A DNA stretch of 64,000 nt from an uncultured Mycoplasma sp. Its GTDB lineage: Bacteria > Bacillota_I > Bacilli_A > RF39 > UBA660. Shown one piece after another: positions 6,647 through 16,475 of the stretch. The stretch covers positions 62,001 to 126,000 of the forward strand of contig CABUPU010000002.1 of assembly GCA_902493595.1 (NCBI GenBank). The letters run 5' to 3'. The stretch's first letter is position 1, and every line of letters begins with the position of its first letter. Below the pieces are notes generated by a model. The model ran no database searches, had not been told where the DNA came from, and saw only the letters and a program-made list of their open reading frames with translations. Made by a program: the position numbers and the translations under genes.

Positions 6647-8803
6647 ATGGATAAATTATATTTAGATTTTGATGAAAACGGGCTTCTTACAATGTATATT
6701 GAAGGTAACCTAGATAAATTTAAAAGTACATTAAAATACGAAAATAATAAATATTTTTTTGGAGTTGAAAAAAGATTAATCAAAGATAAAAATTTAATAG
6801 TAAAATTAAAGTATGAACACGTTTCTCTAATACCTAAAGTTGATACAATTAATTCAAAAAAGAAAAATGAAATTGAATCAACTAATGAAGAAAAATATGA
6901 GGTTTGCGATTTAGGTGATGATATAACTTTTGATGGCAAAAACTTTTATAAGATAGTTCCTTTAGAATGGAAAGATAATGGTAAAGATTTCACTTGTGTT
7001 AATACCTCTTATACAAGAAGTACTGTTATGGATATGTCTAAAATTGCAGTTTTTAATTATGCTTTACCAAATGTTTATTTAAATGATGCAATTTTACCTG
7101 AAATTTTTGAAGTAAAAACTGTTGATAGAATTGATTCATATGAAGCAACTTGTAGGGTTTTCAATGGCGTTCTTGATAAAATTGAACTTCCTGAACATGC
7201 AAGAAAAATGTTTATTAATTATGAAAATGGGAAAATAGTCTTAGAAAGACCTACTACATTAATAAAAATAAATGTACCAACCTCAGCTTCAAAGGTAAAA
7301 TGTGAATATATTTTTGATTATAGAAGAAATTATTTTTTGTATGATATATATATTCCTGATAGTGTTAAACATATCGATTTTTTGGGTGATTTTTATTATG
7401 ATAAAATTAATTCAATTGTTTTTGATAAAAACTTTAATGGAAAAGTTGAGAAGGGTGCTATAGCTTCTTATGAACCAATAAACAGTTTACAAATTCCTTG
7501 TAACATGGAACTAGTAAAAAATATTATTAGTTTTGGTTATGTGAAGTTTAAATACATTTTTGATAAAAACAGTAAATTAACAGTAACCTATAAAAATGTA
7601 GATGAACTTTTAAACTTTTTAAAACGCTTTAACAGTTTAGACAGAAAATTAGATAGTAAGCTTAGTAGAAGGCATGTAATTGATCCTGACAATGATTTAA
7701 TTAATTATGTTCCAGGAATTAAATTTAAGTTTGATGATGAAACTTGGGAATATACTTTCCTTAATTTTTTCAAGGATGTATCTTTAAAGAATATAGATAT
7801 AACTGTATGTGGGCCTGAGCTTTCCCATGGAGTACAAAATAAAATTAAAGGAATGCTTAATAACGATAAAGTGCATTTTGTAAACGATGAATTAGAGAAA
7901 ACTAAAAAGCAAGAGCAAACTGAAGACATAAAAGAAGTAAATAAAACAACTTTAATCGCTGATGATATGGTTGATGAAATATTATCTATTGATTATTTTG
8001 GACTTGATAAAAACGATGTTAAAAATAAAGCTAATGAAATATTAATTAAATATAATGAAGATTTAGCAAATTTAAAAGAGGGATTGTCCCTACAGAGTGA
8101 GGAAGGACTTTATACGAATCTTTTATTAAAACTTAATGAATTAAAGGATAATCTTTATCAAAAATTTGAAAAAAATCTTGTAGTTTATGATATGCTTGAT
8201 GAAGTTAATATTTTATTAAGTATTATAAATGGTGAAGAAGTAGTTATAAATAGTCCATTGGAAAATGATTTTTATTCACTATCAAAAAATATACTTCCAT
8301 TTGTTGATGAAAAAATAACTAATGATTTAAAAAGTTATTTTGAAAATGAAAAATATAAATTAGAAAATTATCTTCTTACTAATGAAAATAGACCTTATGA
8401 AGATATGGATAAATTCATTTTAAGTATTAGAACATATTTGAATGTAACTTTACTTAGCATAAGAAATTATTTAAGCAAGGAAGAAATCCTTGATGTGATT
8501 AAAGATTATACAAATATGCAAATGCAAATTAATTATAAGGAACCAATTAAAAATTATTTATCTATTGTTTTATTAGAAATAGATAAAATTAAAAACGAAA
8601 TATTTGATATTAATCCAACAAATCTCGAAGTACATAACATTATTGATAAAATTAATATTGATTATAGCAATATGGAAAGTAATGAAATTATTAAATATGT
8701 TGATAGTATTTTAATGGAGATTTATGGATTATATTATAAGATTAAATTTAATAATACAAGTAAATTGAAGAAAGAAAGTTATAAAATGAGGTTACTAAAA
8801 TGA
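6647..8803 (+). CDS. array protein A2 (type A paralogue, unknown function)
   Basis: A 718-residue close paralogue of A1, 54 bp downstream, with the same start context (AAAGGGGGATAT before ATG). It repeats the module order: variable N-terminus (1-75), PLEW block, LRR-like middle with IYIPDSVKHID, the PCN..L and TVTYKNVDELLNFLKRF blocks, the GPEL segment, then the helical C-terminal domain with LSLQSEEGLYTNLLLKL and FEKNLVVYDMLDE. The C-terminal 250 residues are better conserved than the N-terminal 75. The stop overlaps the start of the next gene (ATGA), so A2 and the small membrane protein are translationally coupled. Confidence 0.7.
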   Translation: MDKLYLDFDENGLLTMYIEGNLDKFKSTLKYENNKYFFGVEKRLIKDKNLIVKLKYEHVSLIPKVDTINSKKKNEIESTNEEKYEVCDLGDDITFDGKNFYKIVPLEWKDNGKDFTCVNTSYTRSTVMDMSKIAVFNYALPNVYLNDAILPEIFEVKTVDRIDSYEATCRVFNGVLDKIELPEHARKMFINYENGKIVLERPTTLIKINVPTSASKVKCEYIFDYRRNYFLYDIYIPDSVKHIDFLGDFYYDKINSIVFDKNFNGKVEKGAIASYEPINSLQIPCNMELVKNIISFGYVKFKYIFDKNSKLTVTYKNVDELLNFLKRFNSLDRKLDSKLSRRHVIDPDNDLINYVPGIKFKFDDETWEYTFLNFFKDVSLKNIDITVCGPELSHGVQNKIKGMLNNDKVHFVNDELEKTKKQEQTEDIKEVNKTTLIADDMVDEILSIDYFGLDKNDVKNKANEILIKYNEDLANLKEGLSLQSEEGLYTNLLLKLNELKDNLYQKFEKNLVVYDMLDEVNILLSIINGEEVVINSPLENDFYSLSKNILPFVDEKITNDLKSYFENEKYKLENYLLTNENRPYEDMDKFILSIRTYLNVTLLSIRNYLSKEEILDVIKDYTNMQMQINYKEPIKNYLSIVLLEIDKIKNEIFDINPTNLEVHNIIDKINIDYSNMESNEIIKYVDSILMEIYGLYYKIKFNNTSKLKKESYKMRLLK

Positions 8804-9276
8804 GCAGAGAATTAGAAAATAACGTTAAAATAGCAAGAAATATGCTTGAATATTATAAGGAAAAACTTTGCAAAGATGAAAAGCTTTTAAAAAGTGAAAA
8901 GTCTAAAAAAATTAGCCCTTTAATTGAAATCATTACTCTTTGCATTTTAAATATAATGTTTTTTATACTAATAATTAGTGGTTTAGCTACAGGAAACATT
9001 TTACCAAGTTTAATATCTGGAGTTATATTTTCAGCTAATTTAGATAAAATGGTAACTGAATCTAAAAAAGTAAAAAAAATAAAAGAAAGTTGTTTAAATT
9101 GCAAGCAAAATATTATTCAAGATAATGAACTTATTAAAACTTATGAAAAAAAACTTACCAAAGCAATATCAAAATTAAATGAATTACAAAATGAAAACGT
9201 TTTAGAAAGTAATTTTACTTTAAATAGTGAAGAAAACTTATCTAAACCTTTATCTAGAAAAAGAATATTAAAGTAA
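8800..9276 (+). CDS. small membrane protein with two helices between coiled coils
   Basis: A 158-residue protein: a charged heptad-like helix (1-38), two hydrophobic segments (about 41-61 and 64-83), then a second long charged helix (85-135) and a polar tail. It has no family I recognise. It starts within the stop of A2 (ATGA overlap, 8800-8803) and is followed 17 bp later by array gene B1, which has its own AAAGGAGTGA site. It is the only non-paralogous gene in the array. A membrane anchor or partner for the soluble array proteins is a guess from position only. Confidence 0.65.
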   Translation: MSRELENNVKIARNMLEYYKEKLCKDEKLLKSEKSKKISPLIEIITLCILNIMFFILIISGLATGNILPSLISGVIFSANLDKMVTESKKVKKIKESCLNCKQNIIQDNELIKTYEKKLTKAISKLNELQNENVLESNFTLNSEENLSKPLSRKRILK

Positions 9277-9293
9277 GAAAGGAGTGAACTTTT

Positions 9294-11585
9294 ATGGAAA
9301 AAGCTGTTAATAATGGGGTATACTTAACATTTATTTCAGAACCAGAAATAGAAATGCCACATAAATTAAATGTTTTTAGAGAAAAAGGAATTGCTTCATC
9401 TCAAACAGAATTTACTAAATTTTTATATGGCGAAAATAATTCATACTTAACTACTTATGAACAAATAAATAGAAAACAAAGTATTGATAACATGAAACCA
9501 TATAACCTAAAAAATTATTATGGTATTAGAACCATTTTAAAAACCGATGGTTTAATGAGCGAACTTATAAGGCAAAATGCAACGTTAATTAGTAATGATG
9601 AAGTAGTTTTAGGAAGTTATCCTACAAAAATAGTTACTGATGATACTCTTATTAAATCATTAAAAAAACTCGGGTGTAATGATAAAGTATATAATGTTCC
9701 AATTGCAGAGGATATTACATCATGCCAAACTGTTACATTTAATGATGAAGATTATATTTATATAAAGGGTAAAGATATATTTGTTAAAATTAATCCGCTT
9801 GTTTGGTACTATGATGAAGCATCAAACTCTTTAATTTCTAAAGATGTCATTTGTGCATTTTACACAAGTATTGGAATTAATGATTTTCAAAAATATGGTT
9901 ATAATTTTTTAAATGAGTACTTAATTAGAGATATTTTTAAAAATAATGTAATAAGTTTAACTAAACCTGTTAATTTAATCGTGGAAAAAGACTCAAGTGA
10001 AATGTATTTACCATACGATTATGATATTGATATGGATAACGAAGGAAAACTATATTCACACGATGAAAATGAATATAATATAAATATCGATGAAAAAAAA
10101 GACTTAACTAGTTTTAATGCTTTAGAATACACTTTTAAAAATAGTTATAAACATAATCCTATTTTTAATATAACTATTAAAGGCAATAATAAAATAGCTT
10201 ATTCTCATGCACTTGATTTTGTTTCACTTGGAATAAATGCTAGAATTTCTAACATAGTTATTGATGTTAATAATTTAGTGGTTAATCATCCAGTTATTTG
10301 TGCCGGTGGTTATATAGATAATGCAAATATAAGATGTGATCTAAATCAATTTGCTACACTATATTTATCTGGTGATGTTATAGGTCATAATATATTAAAG
10401 GGTTCTAATTTAACTATCAATTATACATCAGAAACAGAAGTATATGCTTTTCTTATTGATATAAAAAAATTAGTTAATGTGCTTAAAAAGAATGCTTTAA
10501 AAGATAAACAAATTTATTTTGATTATAAAAAAGTAGTATATGAATGTGTTTCTTTGAAAGAGGAAGATTATAATTTTTATGATAATAATTTATTTAAACA
10601 GATAGGACTTGCAACTCTTATTTTAAATGGTCCTGAAATAAATAAAGAAAAAGTTGAAAAGATAATTGGAAATGATGAAAATATTTTTTATACTTTTGAG
10701 GATAAAACTTTAAAAGAAATATCTAATGATTCATCACTTTCTAAAGAAGCAACCCATATTTTAGATTTAGCTAAAGAAATAATAAGTATTGATTACATTG
10801 GAATTAATAAAGAAAGTGTTCGTGAAAAAGTAGATGAAATAATTGATGAATATAATAACCTTTATTCTAAAGAAACAAAAGGTTTATCATTATCTACGAA
10901 TAGTGCTTTGTATACAAACACAGTTATTAAATTAGAAAACTTAAGAGATACTTTATACCATAATTTTGAAAAAAATGTTGATTATTATGATATATTAGAT
11001 TTAATTTCTAGTTTGATTAAAAAACTTAATGATGAAGAAGTAGAATTAAATTATGAAATTTTAAATGATATTAACACATTAAATATTATTTTAAAATATA
11101 GTGAAGATAATCAAACTAAAATAGAAATTATTACTTATTTAGAAAGTGAAAGAAAGTCTATAACTGATTATTTATGTAATAAGAAAGAAATTGATTATAA
11201 AAATATTAATGATTTTATTAAAAAGTTTAGATTGTTTTTAGTACCTATACTTACAAAAGTAAGTGGCAATGTATCAAAAATAGATGTAATGGAGCAAATT
11301 AAAAATTATGCTATAAATGAAATGAATAATAAATCTTTAGAAAATAAAAATAATTATATAAGGGTTATATTAACTGAAATAAATAAAGTTAAAGAGGATA
11401 TTCTTAAACTTGATAGTAGTTATACTTTCGAAGATATTGACTATTCATCCTTCAATACAGGTAAAGAAATTATTGATTACTTAGATAGCTTATTTATAAA
11501 GTATTATCGAAAATATATTGAACTTTATGATGAAATGCAAAAACAAAATGTTTACGAGAGAAATTTAATACCTAAAATATACTAA
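9294..11585 (+). CDS. array protein B1 (type B paralogue, unknown function)
   Basis: A 763-residue soluble protein. N-terminal blocks: VYLTFISEPEI (8-18), TEFTKFLYG, YYGIRTILKT, then LGSYPTKIV, INPLVW and NFLNEYLIRDIF. These resemble the pieces of the DUF6273-type fold (FGxYP, PIxW, LRxWLN, TxYA, GVRPxI), but with the normally C-terminal pieces placed first. A beta-rich LRR-like middle and the shared helical C-terminal domain follow (LSKEATHILDLAKEI, GLSLSTNSALYTN, NFEKNVDYYDILDLI), ending in LIPKIY. No signal peptide, no catalytic motif. It probably shares a transcript with the small membrane protein, since no promoter cassette precedes it. Confidence 0.7.
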   Translation: MEKAVNNGVYLTFISEPEIEMPHKLNVFREKGIASSQTEFTKFLYGENNSYLTTYEQINRKQSIDNMKPYNLKNYYGIRTILKTDGLMSELIRQNATLISNDEVVLGSYPTKIVTDDTLIKSLKKLGCNDKVYNVPIAEDITSCQTVTFNDEDYIYIKGKDIFVKINPLVWYYDEASNSLISKDVICAFYTSIGINDFQKYGYNFLNEYLIRDIFKNNVISLTKPVNLIVEKDSSEMYLPYDYDIDMDNEGKLYSHDENEYNINIDEKKDLTSFNALEYTFKNSYKHNPIFNITIKGNNKIAYSHALDFVSLGINARISNIVIDVNNLVVNHPVICAGGYIDNANIRCDLNQFATLYLSGDVIGHNILKGSNLTINYTSETEVYAFLIDIKKLVNVLKKNALKDKQIYFDYKKVVYECVSLKEEDYNFYDNNLFKQIGLATLILNGPEINKEKVEKIIGNDENIFYTFEDKTLKEISNDSSLSKEATHILDLAKEIISIDYIGINKESVREKVDEIIDEYNNLYSKETKGLSLSTNSALYTNTVIKLENLRDTLYHNFEKNVDYYDILDLISSLIKKLNDEEVELNYEILNDINTLNIILKYSEDNQTKIEIITYLESERKSITDYLCNKKEIDYKNINDFIKKFRLFLVPILTKVSGNVSKIDVMEQIKNYAINEMNNKSLENKNNYIRVILTEINKVKEDILKLDSSYTFEDIDYSSFNTGKEIIDYLDSLFIKYYRKYIELYDEMQKQNVYERNLIPKIY

Positions 11586-11645
11586 GTGGTTACTTGCAAA
11601 GTAACTGCTTTTTTAATATAATTGTTATAGTAAAGGAAAATAGAT
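11586..11645 (+). repeat. 60-bp intergenic cassette 1 (hairpin plus promoter)
   Basis: Starts with the stop-proximal hairpin GTTACTT-GCA-AAGTAAC (11589-11605) and a T-run, like a terminator. The same sequence provides TTGCAA (11594-11599), a 17-bp spacer and TATAAT (11617-11622), a good sigma-A promoter for the next gene, then AAAGGAAAATAGAT before ATG. The cassette recurs three more times at exactly the same length. Confidence 0.85.
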
Positions 11646-13946
11646 ATGAATAGAATATATATGACGTTTTTAACTCAAAATGATTTAAAAACATATCCTT
11701 GGTTAAAAGAAAAAAATAGTTCTGCTTTAGCCCACCATGTTGATGATTATATTGTAACCAATGATACTATTGTAGATAAGCTCACTGCGAGCAATACAGC
11801 AGGTGATATTAATACATCAATAAGACCAGTTATCAAATCAAATACTTCACTTATTCCATTTATTGAAAAATACAGAACAAATAAAGGAAATTTAGATTTT
11901 AAAAAAATTAGTTTTGGAACATATCCTTTATACTATACTACAGGAGAATTTAATATAACTCCTGGTAATTGTGTAAAAACTGGAAAACAAAGAACTGTAA
12001 TATGGGATGGTGAAATAAAAATATATGATGAGTATTCGTATGAAGATAGAAAGTTTATTTTTATAAACAATGATCCCATTGAGATAAAGCCTCTTGAATG
12101 GGAATACAATGATATAACAAATAGTCTAATATGTAAACAAATTATTTGTGATAGTCCTAAAAGTGATTCAATTCTATTTTCTTATATATATATGAATTAC
12201 TATCTTTTTAGAGAATTATTAGAAAATTACGAAGTAGATGCAACAAATTCTATAAAACTTGTTGATGGAAAAAATGGTACTGTTTTTGCTTATCCTTATG
12301 ATAATTATATGGAAATAGATGAAAATGGTAATGCAGTATGTCATGATGCAAAGTCATATAATTTGATTATTCCGAAAGGCGTGAAAAAAGTCAAACTAGC
12401 GGCCACTAATTCAATTGTTGATGGTGATAATTATGAGTTAAATTTAAATATCGATATCGATGGAGAGAATTTAAAAATTGGTACAGAGACATTTGATTTT
12501 GATTATTTAGATATTGATGCTTCAATTAATAGTTTAACCGTTCGTAATATTACTAAAAGTGTAGAAGATTATTCTTTTAGCTGTAAAAATTTAATAAATA
12601 ATATCACTATTCCATGTGACTTTACACTTTTCTCTAGACTATATTTAGGTGGTAATAATAAAACTTCTAAAAATTTGTTTAGGAGTACGAATTTAACTCT
12701 TACTTATAAAAATGAAAAAGAATTAATTAATTTCATAAGTGATGTAAATAGATTTTTAAGTCTTATTATTAAAAGTAACAATAAATGTGCATATACAAAT
12801 CAATGTGCCGGCTTTGGCTATCATTCTACAAAGGTTGATTTTACATATAAACATAATTTGTATATGTGTAAAGATGTTACTGAGTGTATGCCAAGTGAAC
12901 GGCTACTAGTAAATAAAGAAATATTATCTATTTTAAAAGTTAGCTATTTTACTTTAAAAGGCCCGACTATTAGTGATGAATTAATATCAAAATTATTTCC
13001 TAATTTTGCAGTAAAAAAGGATTTTACTGATTTAGTTCAAAAAGAGGATAATACTAAACAAATAAAGGAGTCTAAAGATAAGGAAGAAAAGCCAAAACTT
13101 TCAAAAGAAGCAGAACACATACTAGATTTAGCTAGAGAAATAATGAGTATTGATTATATAGGCCTTGATAAGGAAGATGTCAGAAATAAAGTAAATGTTA
13201 TAATTGATGAATATAATACTTCTTATGTAGTCGAAGAGAATGGGTTGTCATTATCTACGAATAACGGATTATATACTAATACGATTATTAAATTAGAAAA
13301 CTTAAGAGATACTTTATATCATAACTTTGAAAAAAATCTTGAATTTTATGATATCTTAGATTTAATAGAAAGTATGATTAATAAATTAAATGGTGGAGAA
13401 GTTAAAATAGATTATGAAATTTTAAAGGACTTAGATACTTTGACTAAAATAATTAAGTATAGCAAGGATGAACAAACTAAAATAGAACTTATTACTTATT
13501 TAGAAAATGAAAAGCAAAATATTATTGATTATTTATGCGGTAAAAAAGAAATGGATTATAAAAATATAAATGATTTTATTAAAAAATTTAGATTATATTT
13601 GATGCCAATACTTACAAAAGTATCTGGTAATGTGTCAAAAATTGATGTAATAAAACAAATTAAAAATTATGCTTTAAGTGAAATGAATGATAAAGTAGAA
13701 ACAAATACAAATAGTTATATAAAAGTTATATTAAGCGAGATAAATAAGCTTAAACAAGATATCATTAAGCTTGATGAAAATTATACTTTCGAAGAACTTG
13801 ATTATTCAGATTTTGCTTCAGGAAAAGAAATAATTGATTATTTAGATAATCTATATATAAAATATTATAAAGATTACACTATTTTGCTAAATAAAAAGCA
13901 GAAATATGAAGACTATCAAAGTAATATGATTCCTAAAATATATTAA
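11646..13946 (+). CDS. array protein B2 (type B paralogue, unknown function)
   Basis: A 766-residue paralogue starting MNRIYMTFLTQ. Its N-terminal half is most like B5: [44 protein letters not shown]. The middle has IPCDFTLFSRLYLGG and LTLTYKNEKELINFI, and a GPTISDELISKLFPNF segment shared almost unchanged with B5. The C-terminal helical domain (about 500-766) is shared with all type B members and includes a run of roughly 70 bases identical to B3 (from about 13107). Ends MIPKIY as in B1. Cytoplasmic by prediction; function unknown. Confidence 0.7.
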   Translation: MNRIYMTFLTQNDLKTYPWLKEKNSSALAHHVDDYIVTNDTIVDKLTASNTAGDINTSIRPVIKSNTSLIPFIEKYRTNKGNLDFKKISFGTYPLYYTTGEFNITPGNCVKTGKQRTVIWDGEIKIYDEYSYEDRKFIFINNDPIEIKPLEWEYNDITNSLICKQIICDSPKSDSILFSYIYMNYYLFRELLENYEVDATNSIKLVDGKNGTVFAYPYDNYMEIDENGNAVCHDAKSYNLIIPKGVKKVKLAATNSIVDGDNYELNLNIDIDGENLKIGTETFDFDYLDIDASINSLTVRNITKSVEDYSFSCKNLINNITIPCDFTLFSRLYLGGNNKTSKNLFRSTNLTLTYKNEKELINFISDVNRFLSLIIKSNNKCAYTNQCAGFGYHSTKVDFTYKHNLYMCKDVTECMPSERLLVNKEILSILKVSYFTLKGPTISDELISKLFPNFAVKKDFTDLVQKEDNTKQIKESKDKEEKPKLSKEAEHILDLAREIMSIDYIGLDKEDVRNKVNVIIDEYNTSYVVEENGLSLSTNNGLYTNTIIKLENLRDTLYHNFEKNLEFYDILDLIESMINKLNGGEVKIDYEILKDLDTLTKIIKYSKDEQTKIELITYLENEKQNIIDYLCGKKEMDYKNINDFIKKFRLYLMPILTKVSGNVSKIDVIKQIKNYALSEMNDKVETNTNSYIKVILSEINKLKQDIIKLDENYTFEELDYSDFASGKEIIDYLDNLYIKYYKDYTILLNKKQKYEDYQSNMIPKIY

Positions 13947-14006
13947 GTGGTTACTTGCAAAGTAACTGCTTTTTTTATATAATTGTTATAGTAAAGGAAA
14001 ATAGAT
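13947..14006 (+). repeat. 60-bp intergenic cassette 2 (hairpin plus promoter)
   Basis: Near-identical to cassette 1: a GTTACTT/AAGTAAC hairpin, T-run, TTGCAA with a 17-bp spacer to TATAAT, and AAAGGAAAATAGAT before the ATG of B3. The T-run is one base longer and the following A-run one shorter, so spacing is kept. Confidence 0.85.
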
Positions 14007-16415
14007 ATGAATAAAGTATACATGACTTTTTTAACAGAAATGTCATCCTTATCAGAACACAAAAATAGGACGACAACTTTATATGAACCTTTTAATGTAA
14101 GCGAAAATGGAACAATGCAAACTGATTTAACAGAGTTTTTATATGGTAAAAGAAATGATTATTTTGTATCATATGAACCAGTTAATGATATATGTAGTAA
14201 AAAGAAATTAAAAAATAGTTTAGGAATAAACGAGCGCCAGTTCAAAGGCGATAAAGAAGTATATTATGGTATTAGACCAGTTATTAAAACAACTGGCTCA
14301 CTTGAAACTTTCATAAGAAAAAATAGTATTAAAGATTTAGGCAATGATGAATATATGCTTGGCTATTATCCACAAGAGGTTGTTACTGATAAAAATTTAA
14401 TTCAAGAATTAAGAGTATTTTCTGATTATAATGAAAAAGATTATTCTATTCCTAAATATTCTTTTATAGTGCCATGTAAGGGAGTTACATATAAAGGCGA
14501 AGATTATATTTATATAAGTGGAAAGAATACTACTTATGTAAAGGTACAACCGTTAATATGGAAGTATGATAAAGAAAGTAATAGCCTAATTTGTAAAAAT
14601 ATTATCGCGGGTTTTTTAACCAAAACCAAGCCAAAGGCGTTTTTACATGAGGGATTTGACTTTTTAAATGAATATTTGTTAAGGGATATTTTCAAAGGTA
14701 GTATTAAAAGTTTAACCGATAATGTGAAAGTTTGTAATGAAATTATACATGATGACTTGCAACGATTTTATCTTCCTTATGAAGGAACTATTGAAATGGA
14801 TGAGGAAGGAAAATTATATTCACATGATGAAAAAACATATGAAATTAATATAGGCCCAAAAGTAAAAGTTATATCTAGTAATGCTGTAGAAAATTTATTT
14901 GATAATTGCCATAAAGATGGAACATTTGGTGTTGACATTAATATTAAAAGCGATGATCTTACTATTTTATCACAAGCATTTGATTTTTCTAAGTCAGGTA
15001 TTGATGTTTTCATTAGTCATGTAAATATAGATGCAAAAAAACTTTCTTTAGCAGAAAAGGTATTTTCAAATGCAAACATGCAAGTAGTTCCAAGATGTGA
15101 TGAGATATCTATTCCGTGTGATATTAAACTATTTGCAAGACTTTATTTGAGTGGAAATAAAGTTGCTAGGAATTTACTTGATAGATCCTTTTTAAAAATT
15201 AATTATACATCAGAAAAAGAACTTGTTTCATTTTTAAATGATGTTCAAAGATTTGTTAATTTGTTTTCCAAATATGGAGAAAAGTATACTAAAAATGAAT
15301 ATAATCCAAAAAAACGAGGAAATAATAAAATTGATTTTGTTTATAAACATGATTTATATGAATTTTCCCATTTTGATCTTGTTACATATAATTGTAAAAG
15401 TGAAAATTTATTTTACAAACTTAACACTTATGAAATTGTGCTTTCTGGCCCAAAAATTAATGAAAAACGCGTGTCATCATTTTTCAAAGATTACGCAAGA
15501 GTTAAATTTGAGTTCACTGATAAAAAAGCTAGGGAAGAATCTGCTGATATTAGTAATGATGAATCTCTTACTAAAGAAGCAGAACACATACTAGATTTAG
15601 CTAGAGAAATAATGAGTATTGATTATATAGGCCTTGATAAGGAAAATGTTAAAACAAAAGTCAAAAATATTGTAGGTGAATATAATAATAGTTTGTCGAA
15701 GAAAACTGAAGGACTTTCATTAACTACGAATAATGGAGTTTATACAAATGCAGTTATTAAGTTAGAAAATTTAAGGGATTCACTGTATTATAACTTTGAA
15801 AAAAACCTGGATTATTATGATATTTTAGACTTAATAAAAAACATGATTAAAAAACTAAATGATGAAAAGGTTAATTTAGATTATGAAATTTTGAAAGATT
15901 TAGATACGCTTAATAAAATTCTTGATTATAATAATGATAATAATACGCGAAAAGAACTTATTACTTATTTAGAAAATGAAAGTAAAAGAATAATTGACTA
16001 TTTATCTGGAAAGGCAGAAATTGATTATAAAAATATAGATGAATTTGTTAAAAAGTTTAGATTATTTTTAGTACCAATACTTGCAAGAGTAAGTGGTGAT
16101 GTATCAAAAATTGATGTGATGGAGCAAATAAAAGATTATGCTATTGAGAAAATGAACAATAAAACTTCGGAAAATACAAATAATTATATAAAGATTATCT
16201 TAAGTGAAATAGATATAACGAAGCATCTTATTTTAGAACTTGATAGTAATTATACATTCGAAGAACTAGATTATTCATCATTTAAAACAGGTAAAGAAAT
16301 AATTGATTATTTAGATAAAAAATATATGGAGTACTACAAAATATATTTAAATCTTATGGAAAATAAGGTTAATGAAGAAAATTATGAAAATAGTAAAGTT
16401 CATTTAAATATTTAA
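14007..16415 (+). CDS. array protein B3 (type B paralogue, unknown function)
   Basis: The longest member, 802 residues, starting MNKVYMTFLTEM. It has a longer N-terminal region (about 40 extra residues) before YYGIRPVIKTTGSLETFI and LGYYPQEVV, then VQPLIW and DFLNEYLLRDIF. The LRR-like middle contains the PCDIKLFARLYLSG block. The C-terminal helical domain has GLSLTTNNGVYTN and NFEKNLDYYDILDLI and ends VNEENYENSKVHLNI, a tail shared with B4 and B5 but not B1/B2. No signal peptide or membrane helix is seen. Confidence 0.7.
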   Translation: MNKVYMTFLTEMSSLSEHKNRTTTLYEPFNVSENGTMQTDLTEFLYGKRNDYFVSYEPVNDICSKKKLKNSLGINERQFKGDKEVYYGIRPVIKTTGSLETFIRKNSIKDLGNDEYMLGYYPQEVVTDKNLIQELRVFSDYNEKDYSIPKYSFIVPCKGVTYKGEDYIYISGKNTTYVKVQPLIWKYDKESNSLICKNIIAGFLTKTKPKAFLHEGFDFLNEYLLRDIFKGSIKSLTDNVKVCNEIIHDDLQRFYLPYEGTIEMDEEGKLYSHDEKTYEINIGPKVKVISSNAVENLFDNCHKDGTFGVDINIKSDDLTILSQAFDFSKSGIDVFISHVNIDAKKLSLAEKVFSNANMQVVPRCDEISIPCDIKLFARLYLSGNKVARNLLDRSFLKINYTSEKELVSFLNDVQRFVNLFSKYGEKYTKNEYNPKKRGNNKIDFVYKHDLYEFSHFDLVTYNCKSENLFYKLNTYEIVLSGPKINEKRVSSFFKDYARVKFEFTDKKAREESADISNDESLTKEAEHILDLAREIMSIDYIGLDKENVKTKVKNIVGEYNNSLSKKTEGLSLTTNNGVYTNAVIKLENLRDSLYYNFEKNLDYYDILDLIKNMIKKLNDEKVNLDYEILKDLDTLNKILDYNNDNNTRKELITYLENESKRIIDYLSGKAEIDYKNIDEFVKKFRLFLVPILARVSGDVSKIDVMEQIKDYAIEKMNNKTSENTNNYIKIILSEIDITKHLILELDSNYTFEELDYSSFKTGKEIIDYLDKKYMEYYKIYLNLMENKVNEENYENSKVHLNI

Positions 16416-16475
16416 GTGGTTGCTTGCAAAGTAACTACTTTTTTTATATAATTGTTATAGTAAAGGGTGTAAGAT
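16416..16475 (+). repeat. 60-bp intergenic cassette 3 (hairpin plus promoter)
   Basis: Same layout as cassettes 1 and 2 with two substitutions in the hairpin region. One changes GTTACTT to GTTGCTT, which still pairs with AAGTAAC through a G-U wobble. TTGCAA, the 17-bp spacer and TATAAT are unchanged. The ribosome site here is AAAGGGTGTAAGAT. Confidence 0.85.

Noticed and set aside
6607..6939. Minus-strand ORF of 110 codons at the start of array gene A2
   Set aside because: Antisense of a well-supported gene, no ribosome site, and composition of a shadow frame.
15238..15594. Plus-strand ORF of 118 codons inside array gene B3
   Set aside because: Out-of-frame overlap with a conserved paralogue; no counterpart in the other array members.
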